Assembly (NCBI GenBank): GCA_040901765.1 | Contig: JBBDYG010000120.1 | Location: forward strand, 1 to 62,616 | DNA length: 62,616 nucleotides | DNA from: JBBDYG01 sp040901765 | GTDB taxonomy: Bacteria > Planctomycetota > Planctomycetia > Pirellulales > Lacipirellulaceae | Direction: 5' to 3' | Shown here: positions 16,339 through 23,858 of the stretch, piece by piece | Position numbering within the stretch: position 1 is the first letter of the stretch | Layout: the number at the start of each line of letters is the position of its first letter | Notes under the pieces: model-generated | Told to the model about the DNA's origin: nothing | Seen by the model: only the letters and a program-made list of their open reading frames with translations | Databases searched by the model: none | Made by a program: the position numbers and the translations under genes

Positions 16339-17010
16339 CTAAAGTGAAGTTGTGGACGGCGCACTGGTTTCCGCAGAACGAGCCAGCAAATTGCGAACTT
16401 CTTGGTCAGTCGTCTGCGAAAAGTCTTCGAACCACATGCCCACGCCGAAGAAAGGCCGCGGCGTGCGAGCGCAGATCACTTCATCCGCTTCGTGTTGAAA
16501 CTCGGCGCACGTTTCAGGCGCTCCGACCGGAACCCCAACCACGATACGCGCCGGTGCTTGTCGGCGAATCGCCGCGACGGCAGCGCGCATCGTGGAGCCA
16601 GTCGCCAAACCATCGTCGATGAGAATTATGGTTCGGCCTTGAATCTTGGCAGCCGCGCGGGCTCCACGAAAGATGCCTTCTTGGCGGATGATTTCTTCCT
16701 GCTCGCGGGCTGCCGTTTGTTCGATTGCGTCGTGAGGGATGCCGTAGGCCCGAATCGTCTCCTCGTTGAGCACGCGGACTCCGCCGCTGGCCAGCGCGCC
16801 CATCGCCAGTTCCTCCCAGCCGGGAACACCAAGCTTGCGGACCACAAACACGTCGAGCGGAGCATGCAGAGCTCGCGCGACTTCCGCCGCTACGGGGACG
16901 CCGCCTCGCGGCAACGCCAGAACCAGCACGTCGGGTCGGTTCGCGTAAGCCGCGAGCTTGACGGCCAGATCGCGCCCTGCCTCGGTTCGGTCCTGGTAGA
17001 GTGGTTCCAT
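16339..17010 (-). CDS. Phosphoribosyltransferase-family protein
   Basis: A 223-residue type I phosphoribosyltransferase fold. The PRPP-binding loop is IILIDDGLATGSTMRAAV. Upstream it has ALPRGGVPVAAEVARAL and DVFVVRKLGVPGWEELAMGA, characteristic of a subgroup of unassigned phosphoribosyltransferases often annotated only by domain. Its substrate is unknown. It lies between hisA and hisH on the same strand, with a MITE-like repeat separating it from hisH, so co-transcription with the histidine genes is uncertain. The N-terminal MEPLYQDRTEAGRDLA is typical of the subgroup. Confidence 0.88.
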   Translation of the reverse strand: MEPLYQDRTEAGRDLAVKLAAYANRPDVLVLALPRGGVPVAAEVARALHAPLDVFVVRKLGVPGWEELAMGALASGGVRVLNEETIRAYGIPHDAIEQTAAREQEEIIRQEGIFRGARAAAKIQGRTIILIDDGLATGSTMRAAVAAIRRQAPARIVVGVPVGAPETCAEFQHEADEVICARTPRPFFGVGMWFEDFSQTTDQEVRNLLARSAETSAPSTTSL

Positions 17011-17023
17011 TTCTCAAAGATTA

Positions 17024-17241
17024 TCCGGAAACTCGCTCCGCCAGGGGACAGCATCCGACTGATCCCCGGAAAACTCGCGGTAAGCCGTAAGCGGCAGGAT
17101 ACTCCTGGGTCAGCTTTGCCACCAGCTTTGCCTCACCCGCTGGAAGTGGCAATGTGGCAATCCTCTAGAAAAACAGTGGTTCTGCGCTGACACGTGGCAA
17201 AGCTGACCGCACATGGCGAGGCCCCGCTTCGTGCCGATAGC
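17024..17241. mobile_element. MITE-like repeat, copy 1 (core 17109-17207)
   Basis: The core is bounded by a perfect 14-bp terminal inverted repeat, GTCAGCTTTGCCAC (17109-17122) and GTGGCAAAGCTGAC (17194-17207), and has no gene. A second copy lies at 39281-39375 with the same 95-bp spacing between the shared 12-bp termini. Homology extends leftwards, starting near 17024 (CCGGAAACTCGCTCC). The size, inverted ends and dispersal fit a non-autonomous miniature element. No transposase is in the window. Confidence 0.7.
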
Positions 17242-17853
17242 CTATAACGGCAACTCCGCAAAATTCTTTAGCAGCCGCAACCCATTCGCCTGGCTCTTTT
17301 CCGGGTGAAACTGCGTGGAGAACAAGTTGCCGCGGGCAATGCTGGAGCAGAACGGCTGTGAGTAATCAGTCTCGGTAGCAATCACCGAATCGTCGCGCGG
17401 GACGACATAGTAAGAGTGAACGAAATAGAAGTGGGCGCCGTCGCCGATCCCCTCGAAGATCGCCGGCCGCTGGCGGAAACGGACCTGGTTCCAGCCCATG
17501 TGGGGAACCTTGTACTGGCGCGGCACGTCGAATCGCACGCAGTCTCCCGCAAGGACGCCCAACCCTTCGTGTTCGCCATCCTCGTAGCCGCGCTCCATGA
17601 GAAGCTGCAACCCGAGGCAGATCCCCAAGAACGGCTTGCCCGCCTCGATCGCCGCCTTGATCGGTTCGACAAGCTTCCGCTGGCGCAGCGCAGCAATCGC
17701 ATCGCGAAACGCTCCCACGCCCGGCAGAATGACTTTCGACGCATCGGCCACCACGGCGGGATCGCTCGTAATCACGGCCTGCGCCCCGACGCGCTCCAGT
17801 GCCTTCTGGACGCTGCGGAGGTTGCCCATTTCGTAGTCGATGATCGCGAGCAT
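17242..17853 (-). CDS. hisH: Imidazole glycerol phosphate synthase glutaminase subunit HisH
   Basis: HisH hydrolyses glutamine and passes ammonia to HisF to form imidazole glycerol phosphate. The 203-residue class I glutamine amidotransferase starts MLAIIDYEMGNLRSVQKAL. The nucleophile Cys is in GICLGLQLL, and the His/Glu pair is in FSTQFHPEKSQ. The YFVHSYYV segment is typical of HisH. The start at 17853 matches the family; longer in-frame extensions upstream are not. hisF is not in the window. Two small unknown genes precede it on the same strand, 61 bp away. Confidence 0.96.
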   Translation of the reverse strand: MLAIIDYEMGNLRSVQKALERVGAQAVITSDPAVVADASKVILPGVGAFRDAIAALRQRKLVEPIKAAIEAGKPFLGICLGLQLLMERGYEDGEHEGLGVLAGDCVRFDVPRQYKVPHMGWNQVRFRQRPAIFEGIGDGAHFYFVHSYYVVPRDDSVIATETDYSQPFCSSIARGNLFSTQFHPEKSQANGLRLLKNFAELPL

Positions 17854-17914
17854 GTGTATATATAGCCGGACCATCCTGGTCCGGAATGAAATCGTTAGTT
17901 CGTAACACCTTGAA

Positions 17915-18247
17915 TTAAGTGGAAATCCTAGGCCTGTATGCCCACACCCCGTTGCGCTTGATCCGCTCGAATGCCGAGGTCCACTCCGATTCACCGATGG
18001 TAATGCGCTGGCTGAACCAGGAAACCATGTTGCTGGCCAGCCACTGAAGCGACTGCTTTTCCTCTTGCTCGGTATGCGCCGCATCGACAAGTCTTTGCCC
18101 CTCGCTGTCTCGCAAAAGATTCTCCGCAATTTCTTGAGCAGAAATGTAATCGTGATTTTGACGATGCGCTTCCTCAATGATACGGGCGATCACGGGAAAG
18201 ACATCTGCATGTTTCCAAGTTGGTTCCATCGTGAATCGTCGTCTCAT
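17915..18247 (-). CDS. Conserved-looking hypothetical protein (possible toxin-like partner)
   Basis: I do not recognise this ~110-residue soluble protein with certainty. It reads like a real gene: EPTWKHADVFPVIARIIEEA, a segment YISAQEIAENLLRD resembling a helix-turn-helix, and a Trp-rich end (LQWLASNMVSWFSQRI, then NGVWAYRP). ATG 18247 or 18229 could be the start, and TTG 18256 is also in frame. It directly follows, or nearly touches, the small acidic protein at 18260-18469. That small-then-larger arrangement resembles a toxin-antitoxin operon, but no toxin fold is visible. Role unknown. Confidence 0.6.
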   Translation of the reverse strand: MRRRFTMEPTWKHADVFPVIARIIEEAHRQNHDYISAQEIAENLLRDSEGQRLVDAAHTEQEEKQSLQWLASNMVSWFSQRITIGESEWTSAFERIKRNGVWAYRPRIST

Positions 18248-18259
18248 CTGAATCAATAT

Positions 18260-18469
18260 TTAGCGGCAGTATATTGAATTGGAACTTTCTCCGAACAAAT
18301 CGTCTACTCCAATCGCTTCAAACGCCGTCAGCTCCGGATCGTTCCGGTACATCTCCTCAGCTAAAGCCGCGGCGGCGGCAAGAATTGCACCCCTCTCCTC
18401 CGGCGAGAGCTTGCGGAGCTGGGTAGGAGTCCAAATGCGCGCTGCGTGTTCAGTATCTGGCGTATCCAT
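18260..18469 (-). CDS. Small acidic protein, antitoxin-like
   Basis: A 69-residue protein starting MDTPDTEHAARIWTPTQLRK, with LSPEERGAILAAAAALAEEM and a C-terminal FEAIGVDDLFGESS. The start at 18469 is supported by a GAGGAG ribosome binding site on the minus strand, one of the clearest in the window. Similar short acidic proteins with a (T/P)xQLRKL opening accompany toxin genes in planctomycetes and cyanobacteria; this is recollection, not a search. The gene precedes the ~110-residue unknown by about 12-20 bp, so they form one transcript. Confidence 0.6.
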   Translation of the reverse strand: MDTPDTEHAARIWTPTQLRKLSPEERGAILAAAAALAEEMYRNDPELTAFEAIGVDDLFGESSNSIYCR

Positions 18470-18570
18470 GGGGCTCTCCTCAATCGTACCGCCAATATAC
18501 GCTTCCGAGAACGAACTCGCCACTTGCAAGCCGATTGGACGCCGACCCAGGATGGGTCGGCTATATAGAG

Positions 18571-19404
18571 CTACCGCGCCCGCACCGTCTCGGGATACAC
18601 TACCAACTCGATCCGCCGATTTTTCACTTGGCCGGCTGGGGTGGCGTTCGAGACGAGGGGGTGATTCGCGCCGTGGGCGATCAGAAAAAACTGCTGCGGC
18701 GCGGCGTTCACTCCGCGGCGGAGCACATCGTAGACGGCTGTCGCCTGCGCCACCGCGAGATGGTGGCTTGAAGGGAACTGCGGAGATAGTAGCTGGCCGC
18801 TATCGGTGTGTCCCTCAATGCCGATCAGTTGCTGCGGATAGTTCGTCAGCAAGTCTTGGGCCACGGTCCGCACAAGCTGCTCGGCACTTGGTTGAAGTTG
18901 GGCGGTGCCAGAAGTGAAGAGTTGATCGCCTGGAATCGTCACCCGAATTGTGTCGCCATCCTGCCGAACCTCGACACCCGGCAGGTGGGAAAGTGTCAGC
19001 GGTCGCAGCAGGGTGTTATTCGCGCGGATTTCGGCCACTGCACGTTGTTGGCTCGAAGCGGCGAGGGCCTGTGTACGGTCCTTAAGCGTGGAATTGTCTT
19101 GCTGTGCTACGGCGAGCTGACCGGTCGTCGCACGCAATTGATCCTGGGTGGCCACCACCTGATCGCGGAGAAGTTGAAGCTGTTGTCGCGATTGGGCGAG
19201 CAAGGCTTCGAGTTCCTGATTGTCCCGATCGAGCGCCGCGGCCCGCGATTGAATCTGCTGCGTTTGCTGCGCGAGGGCCTCCTGCTGCGGCGGGGTAAGC
19301 GTCATCGCCTGCTGCTGCGTGTTGGGCGTGAACACAACCCGCCCGCAACCGCCGACCAAGGGCAGCAGCCAAGCGAATACCAGAATCACGCCACGCGGCG
19401 GCAT
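18571..19404 (-). CDS. OmpA-family lipoprotein with coiled coil (MotB/Pal-like)
   Basis: A 277-residue envelope protein that probably tethers the outer membrane or cell surface to peptidoglycan. The N-terminus is a lipoprotein signal (VILVFAWLLPLVGGC, Cys as lipid anchor). A Gln-rich coiled coil follows (about residues 35-130). The OmpA/MotB domain has IEGHTDSGQ, a LAVAQATAVYDVL helix and the closing NRRIELVV. The start at 19404 places the signal at the N-terminus. The extended Gln-rich coil would span part of the periplasm. It is not linked to tol-pal or flagellar genes here. Confidence 0.85.
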   Translation of the reverse strand: MPPRGVILVFAWLLPLVGGCGRVVFTPNTQQQAMTLTPPQQEALAQQTQQIQSRAAALDRDNQELEALLAQSRQQLQLLRDQVVATQDQLRATTGQLAVAQQDNSTLKDRTQALAASSQQRAVAEIRANNTLLRPLTLSHLPGVEVRQDGDTIRVTIPGDQLFTSGTAQLQPSAEQLVRTVAQDLLTNYPQQLIGIEGHTDSGQLLSPQFPSSHHLAVAQATAVYDVLRRGVNAAPQQFFLIAHGANHPLVSNATPAGQVKNRRIELVVYPETVRAR

Positions 19405-19515
19405 GGCAAACCCGCGAGAGAATTTGACGGACAAGCGCACGTGCAAGCAGCGGGACGATAACAAAGGCGCGGGGAGTGGCCAAGGTCAATTGAGAGCGAT
19501 GCTAGCATGGTGTCG

Positions 19516-19607
19516 GATGTAAGATGTTTGATGTGAGAAGGCAGAAGTTCGGAAATCGGAAAAGGATCGTCTTCACTTCTGCCTTCTGACTTCTCACATC
19601 TCACATC
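19516..19607. repeat. Long hairpin with 33-bp arms
   Basis: The left arm 19516-19548 (GATGTAAGATG... GGCAGAAGT) pairs with the right arm 19575-19607 with few mismatches. The right arm overlaps the 3' end of the minus-strand gene at 19594 and supplies its last codons and TGA stop. A single-arm relative occurs at 22074-22103. Confidence 0.75.
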
Positions 19608-20076
19608 CCCTATAGCCTTGGCCGTAAAAGCGGCGGATGAAGTTGCGGTGCCAGCGCTGCGGTTTGTGCGGCTCCCAACCGAGCCGCGCCAGCAGGCGGT
19701 CGGAGAGCCGGGTGTTGGCTGCGTCGCAGACGAGCGCGTCGCTCCGCTTTAGCTTCGCAATCTGTTCCAATGCCGCCAGCGCCGCGCGGGAGGTGGCGTA
19801 GCTCGTGCCGCGAGTGGAAACAATGTACTTCAGGGCCAGGAAACCGGGCATGTTCCGCGGTTGATTGTAATAGAGCCAGCAGCGGTCCGCCGGTCCGCGG
19901 GCGTGGTACTCGTCCCCCACCGGCCACAAATCGCGGAGCGCAAGTAGTGTCGGCCATGGCCGCAGGTGGATCGATTGCAGTTGCCCGCCCGCCGTCTCGA
20001 TGACGCCGTAACGCCGCCGGCGGATGGCTTCGCGCCCCGCATTCAAGTCGGTCCAAGTTTCGCGGCCAAACGACAT
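19594..20076 (-). CDS. Conserved hypothetical protein, acetyltransferase-like C-terminus
   Basis: A ~160-residue protein starting MSFGRETWTDLNAGREAIRR. The middle (LALKYIVSTRGTSYATSRAALAAL) and the end (LLARLGWEPHKPQRWHRNFI) resemble the last part of a GNAT acetyltransferase, where a residue string marks acceptor and CoA contacts. I am not sure of the fold and would call it unknown in strict terms. It starts within a few bases of the prepilin peptidase stop, suggesting coupling. Its final residues GCEM and stop codon lie inside the right arm of the hairpin at 19516-19607. Confidence 0.65.
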   Translation of the reverse strand: MSFGRETWTDLNAGREAIRRRRYGVIETAGGQLQSIHLRPWPTLLALRDLWPVGDEYHARGPADRCWLYYNQPRNMPGFLALKYIVSTRGTSYATSRAALAALEQIAKLKRSDALVCDAANTRLSDRLLARLGWEPHKPQRWHRNFIRRFYGQGYRGCEM

Positions 20077-20080
20077 TTCG

Positions 20081-21403
20081 CTACTCGAATTCAATTCCAA
20101 ACAGCACCCGTTTAACTATCTGCCAGACGTAGAGCATTACGCCCAGCATGACGAAGCAAACCAGCAGCACCGCCGCGAGCAGGTGCGGCACGCCGAACAC
20201 CAGGATCGTGCGGTCCCAAACCGTTGGCCACGCGACAACAACCGCCGCCGCTGCGAGGCACAAGAACGGCCCGTAAGGAATCACATCGCCCCGCCTCAGT
20301 AGCAGTTGCCCCAGGCCAATCACCAGTGCCGGTAACGGCGCAAGAAAGAAAATCACCAGGCCCGCTTGCCAGCCGAGGAACGTGCCGATCATCATCATCA
20401 AGGTTACGTCGCCGAAACCCATCGCCTCGCGACGCATAGCCGCAGTGCCGACGATGCGGATGATCCACACGATACCGCCACTGACCACCAGGCCGATCAA
20501 TGCGGTAAGCAGTCCGATCCAGGCGCCGCCGCCGATGAGCCAGACCACGAAGACGGCAAGCGTTCCGCCGAGCCAGATTGCAAACAAGGGTTGCGAGCGA
20601 AGGTCACGAACCAGACGCGCGGTAATCAATTGCAACGCAAATATCGGCCCGCGGCGGCCACGCCAAATTCGCCGCGTCAGCGCGAAGCACCACAGCCAGA
20701 AGCAAGCGAGACCCACCACGAGCGCCGGTCCCGAACGACCGCGAAGGGTCTCGGGCCAATCGTTGGGCGCGGCCGCGTGAATCGGTTCGACGTACAGCGT
20801 TCCGCCCTGGGGTCCGATCACGGGCGCACCGCCCGGCCGTTGAATTTGGGTGCCGATCGAGGGCTGGGCTAACCTTTCAGTCACCTGTGGCAAGAACGCC
20901 ATCGGCAATAACGACGCCAACAGCAGCCCCAGCAAGGTGCCGAGTACGGTCACTTGATCGGGAATCAGCCGCTCGTCGATGTCGATGAAGCTCGCGATCA
21001 ACATGAGCGCCGCGAGAATTGCGTGACTGGCGAACTGTGCATGCGCTACGCCGGCCACGGAGGCCGGATCAATTGGAGGGAGTCCGGCCGGAAGCTGCGG
21101 AGCGATTAAGCCGAGCTGCATCACCTCGAATCGGTAGAGCGCAGCCAAGCCGATGCCGCACGCGAGTTCGATCGCCAGCGGGCGTATCCAAAACCCGGTG
21201 CCATGAAGCTTTGCCTCGCGGCGCAAACGCCACCATCCGATCATCGGCAAACGGTCGAGCCACTTGCGCGAGGGCGCGCTCGCCGAGCGGCGCAGCCACG
21301 GCGACACTCGCCGCGGCTGCCAGGCCCAGGCGTCAATCGCCGCGTTGATCAGGCAGCCGCCAAAAGCCCCTAGAATCGCCAGTGCTGCAAGTCGCAGTTC
21401 CAT
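20081..21403 (-). CDS. Prepilin peptidase (A24 family), elongated and lacking the Cys motif
   Basis: Prepilin peptidases cleave, and often N-methylate, type IV pilins and type II secretion pseudopilins at the inner membrane. The two catalytic Asp motifs are present: FIDIDERLIPDQ (about residue 140) and MGFGDVTLMMMIGTFLGWQ (about 345). The N-terminal domain keeps RLPMIGWWRLRREAKLHG but has none of the four zinc-binding cysteines usual in bifunctional enzymes. At 440 residues it is much longer than the usual ~260-290, with about 130 extra residues and membrane segments between the motifs. It is translationally close to the unknown gene at 19594. Confidence 0.88.
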   Translation of the reverse strand: MELRLAALAILGAFGGCLINAAIDAWAWQPRRVSPWLRRSASAPSRKWLDRLPMIGWWRLRREAKLHGTGFWIRPLAIELACGIGLAALYRFEVMQLGLIAPQLPAGLPPIDPASVAGVAHAQFASHAILAALMLIASFIDIDERLIPDQVTVLGTLLGLLLASLLPMAFLPQVTERLAQPSIGTQIQRPGGAPVIGPQGGTLYVEPIHAAAPNDWPETLRGRSGPALVVGLACFWLWCFALTRRIWRGRRGPIFALQLITARLVRDLRSQPLFAIWLGGTLAVFVVWLIGGGAWIGLLTALIGLVVSGGIVWIIRIVGTAAMRREAMGFGDVTLMMMIGTFLGWQAGLVIFFLAPLPALVIGLGQLLLRRGDVIPYGPFLCLAAAAVVVAWPTVWDRTILVFGVPHLLAAVLLVCFVMLGVMLYVWQIVKRVLFGIEFE

Positions 21404-21420
21404 GAAGCGTCCAAGTCACG

Positions 21421-21505
21421 AACCGCTGATGAACGCTAATAGGCGCTAATAATAATGATAAAAAACGCGTCCATGATTAGCGAACATTAGCGTCGATTAG
21501 CGGTT
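21421..21505. repeat. Long hairpin with 33-bp arms built from CGCTAAT units
   Basis: Arms 21421-21453 and 21473-21505 are near-perfect reverse complements. Each contains CGCTAAT or its variant three times at about 10-bp spacing. The hairpin fills the gap between aroK and the prepilin peptidase gene. Confidence 0.85.
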
Positions 21506-21534
21506 GCAGTTGTTCAATGTAGAGTCCGTAAAAT

Positions 21535-22062
21535 CTACATCGCGGGCCTGAGATGCGCGGCGATTTCGTCGGCCACATCCTGCGGCGACCGAGTCTCGGT
21601 GTCGATGGTCAGATCTGCACACGCTTGATAGATCGGCGATCGCTCGCGGAGCACTTGCTCGATTTCCGCCAGACCACTCAGTGGGGTGAGGTTTGGGCGA
21701 CGTGTAGCAGTTGTAGCGTCCGCCGCCAGCCGCTCGGCGATCGTCGCCGGCGTGGCCGTCAGCCACACCACGAAGCCGGCCTGCCCAATCCGCTCGCGTG
21801 TGGACGGTCGCAGAATGGCTCCGCCACCCAGGGCTACCACCTGCGCCGCCCGCTGGCACAGTTTCGCCACGACCGATTCCTCCAGATCGCGAAACGCAGG
21901 CTCTGCCTCTTGTGCAAAGATTTCGGCAACGGACTTCCCGGCGCACAACTCAACCTCCACGTCGGCGTCGACCCACTCCCAGCCGAGCTTCAGCGCAAGG
22001 CGTTGCGCCACCGTCGTCTTGCCCGTGCCGCGGTAACCGATGAGAAAGACGTTGGCGGGCAT
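21535..22062 (-). CDS. aroK: Shikimate kinase AroK
   Basis: AroK phosphorylates shikimate with ATP, step five of the shikimate pathway to aromatic amino acids. The 175-residue product starts MPANVFLIGYRGTGKTTVAQ (Walker A GYRGTGKTT). The shikimate-binding Asp lies in EWVDADVEVE, Arg in EPAFRDLEE, and the GGG motif in VVALGGGAILR. The lid arginines are in TRRPNLTPL. aroDE lies 107 bp upstream on the same strand, so consecutive pathway steps are encoded together. Confidence 0.96.
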   Translation of the reverse strand: MPANVFLIGYRGTGKTTVAQRLALKLGWEWVDADVEVELCAGKSVAEIFAQEAEPAFRDLEESVVAKLCQRAAQVVALGGGAILRPSTRERIGQAGFVVWLTATPATIAERLAADATTATRRPNLTPLSGLAEIEQVLRERSPIYQACADLTIDTETRSPQDVADEIAAHLRPAM

Positions 22063-22073
22063 GGAGGAAGGCA

Positions 22074-22166
22074 GATGTACGATGTGAGAAGGTAGAAGTG
22101 AAGAAAGACAGGGATAGGGGAAAGGAAGGCGGCATGAATTTAATCCGCAATCCGAAATTCCCAATC
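22074..22166. repeat. Single-arm copies of two dispersed repeats
   Basis: 22074-22103 (GATGTACGATGTGAGAAGG and on to GAAG) is a relative of the hairpin arm at 19516. 22142-22166 (AATCCGCAATCCGAAATTCC) is a relative of the heptamer array at 25675-25760. Both sit between aroDE and aroK without a paired opposite arm. Confidence 0.6.
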
Positions 22167-22169
22167 GTT

Positions 22170-23690
22170 TCATTCTGGGCTTGGTTCGGGCTGAGGCTCC
22201 GCGCCGTAGCGAACGGGGCCGATGGCCCGCTTGAGCGTATCGCGCATGATCTTCACCGGTGGCTCGCGGCCGGTGAACAACAGAAACTGCAGCGCCGCCT
22301 GGCGGATAAACATCTCGACCCCCGTTACGACCCGGCAGTTGTGCCCGCGGGCTTCCTTGATCAGCAGTGTTGATTCGGGGTTATAAACGGTATCGAAAAC
22401 CAGCGTGGAGGGCTTTAGATACGACTTATGAAACGGGGTCTCATCGACATTGGGGTGCATGCCGATTGGCGTGCAGTTGATGAGCACGTCCAGCGGCGCA
22501 TTGTGGCGCGCGGCCCAATCGACCGCGCGGCCGCCGAACTCGTCGGCCAGCCGATCGGCCCTGCCGCGAGTGCGGCTGGCGATGACCGTCTTGGCGCCGC
22601 GCCGCTGCAGGCCGTACATGACTGCCCGCGCCACGCCACCGGCGCCCAACACTAATACCCGTTTGTCTTTGAGCGGGCTGGGATTGGCTCCAATCGCTCC
22701 ATACGAGTTTTCGAGACTGTCGATTGCCGCCTTGTAATCGGTGTTGTAGCCCAGGAACTGGCCGTCCCGGTACACCACCGTATTCACCGCCGCGATGCCT
22801 TTGACCGCGGGATCGACTTTGGTCAGGAACTTGGCGATTGCTTCCTTGTGGGGAATCGTAACGCTCAGGCCCTGGATGCCAAGTCGCGGCACGTCGGCGA
22901 TAAAATCGCCGAGCGAATCGGATGGGATGCGGAACGGGACGTACACCGCGTTGATGCCGAGTTCCCTGAACGCCGCGTTGTGAATCTGCGGGCTGAGGCT
23001 GTGTCCAATCGGATCGGCAATGACGCCGAAGGCCATCGTGTCTTTGTTGATCTGCTCGTAGCGATAGATTTCCATCATTTGCTGGTAACTAAGCTGCCCC
23101 GGCGCGAGCGCCCGCTCGTGATGGAAAGTGGCGTACGTGAACGGGCCACCGAATTTGGCATGCAGGATCCGCGACGGTGTGCCGATATCGCCCATGCACA
23201 TGCCGACCGTCGAAATCTCGCTTTCATGTACCATTTCGAGCATCCGCACATTGTCGTGCGGATTTTGAGCCATCGTCGCGATCTTGACGATGTCCGCATC
23301 GAGCGACGCAAGGCGATCGTGCAATTCGCGCAGGTCGTCGGGCGTCTTGCGAAAGTTGTGATAACTGATGATCCGCTTCGTTTTTCCGAACCGAGGAATC
23401 CTGGCGGCTACGTCCTCCTCCAGATCCACATAATCGGCGCCTTCGGCTATCGCCTGGCGGAGCATCATCTCGCGGGTGTCCTCGGTGCCCACGTACTTTC
23501 CGCCGTCCTGCTCGCGGCGGCAGGTGATGATCACGGGGCAGCCGCGATCTTTAAGCAACCGTTGGATGTTCACGCGGCTGCCGATGTAGTCCAGGCGCAG
23601 CTCGACCAGCTTCGCCCCTTGCTCCACCAGGTGGCGATGCTCGGCCATCATGTGCTTATGCCGGCTACGGCCGATGCTGACACAAATCAT
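22170..23690 (-). CDS. aroDE: Bifunctional 3-dehydroquinate dehydratase / shikimate dehydrogenase
   Basis: One 506-residue chain carries two consecutive shikimate-pathway steps, as in plants, Chlamydia and planctomycetes. Residues ~1-215 are a type I dehydroquinase with the general base in ISYHNF and the Schiff-base Lys in VKIATMA. Residues ~220-490 are a shikimate dehydrogenase: FGVIADPIGHSLSPQIHNAAF, catalytic Lys in SVTIPHKE, NADP loop VLGAGGVARAV and SRTRGRADRL. Channeling between sites is suggested by known homologs but not by this sequence. It is followed by aroK on the same strand. Confidence 0.96.
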   Translation of the reverse strand: MICVSIGRSRHKHMMAEHRHLVEQGAKLVELRLDYIGSRVNIQRLLKDRGCPVIITCRREQDGGKYVGTEDTREMMLRQAIAEGADYVDLEEDVAARIPRFGKTKRIISYHNFRKTPDDLRELHDRLASLDADIVKIATMAQNPHDNVRMLEMVHESEISTVGMCMGDIGTPSRILHAKFGGPFTYATFHHERALAPGQLSYQQMMEIYRYEQINKDTMAFGVIADPIGHSLSPQIHNAAFRELGINAVYVPFRIPSDSLGDFIADVPRLGIQGLSVTIPHKEAIAKFLTKVDPAVKGIAAVNTVVYRDGQFLGYNTDYKAAIDSLENSYGAIGANPSPLKDKRVLVLGAGGVARAVMYGLQRRGAKTVIASRTRGRADRLADEFGGRAVDWAARHNAPLDVLINCTPIGMHPNVDETPFHKSYLKPSTLVFDTVYNPESTLLIKEARGHNCRVVTGVEMFIRQAALQFLLFTGREPPVKIMRDTLKRAIGPVRYGAEPQPEPSPE

Positions 23691-23735
23691 GGGGAGGGGT
23701 GCGAGAGGTCAGGATTCTGGGGCAGGGAATGACTT

Positions 23736-23750
23736 GCCGCGACGCGGAGT
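23736..23750 (+). repeat. Short dispersed repeat GCCGCGACGCGGAGT
   Basis: A 15-bp copy of the repeat seen at 6117 and 36918, here between mutL and aroDE. Confidence 0.6.
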
Positions 23751-23858
23751 GGCACCCGCCAATCAGGATTGACCGTCGCACAGCTATTCTATTGTGGTTC
23801 ACACCCGCGCACACTGCAATTGTCTTTAGAACTAACGACTAACGACTATTCTCACCCA

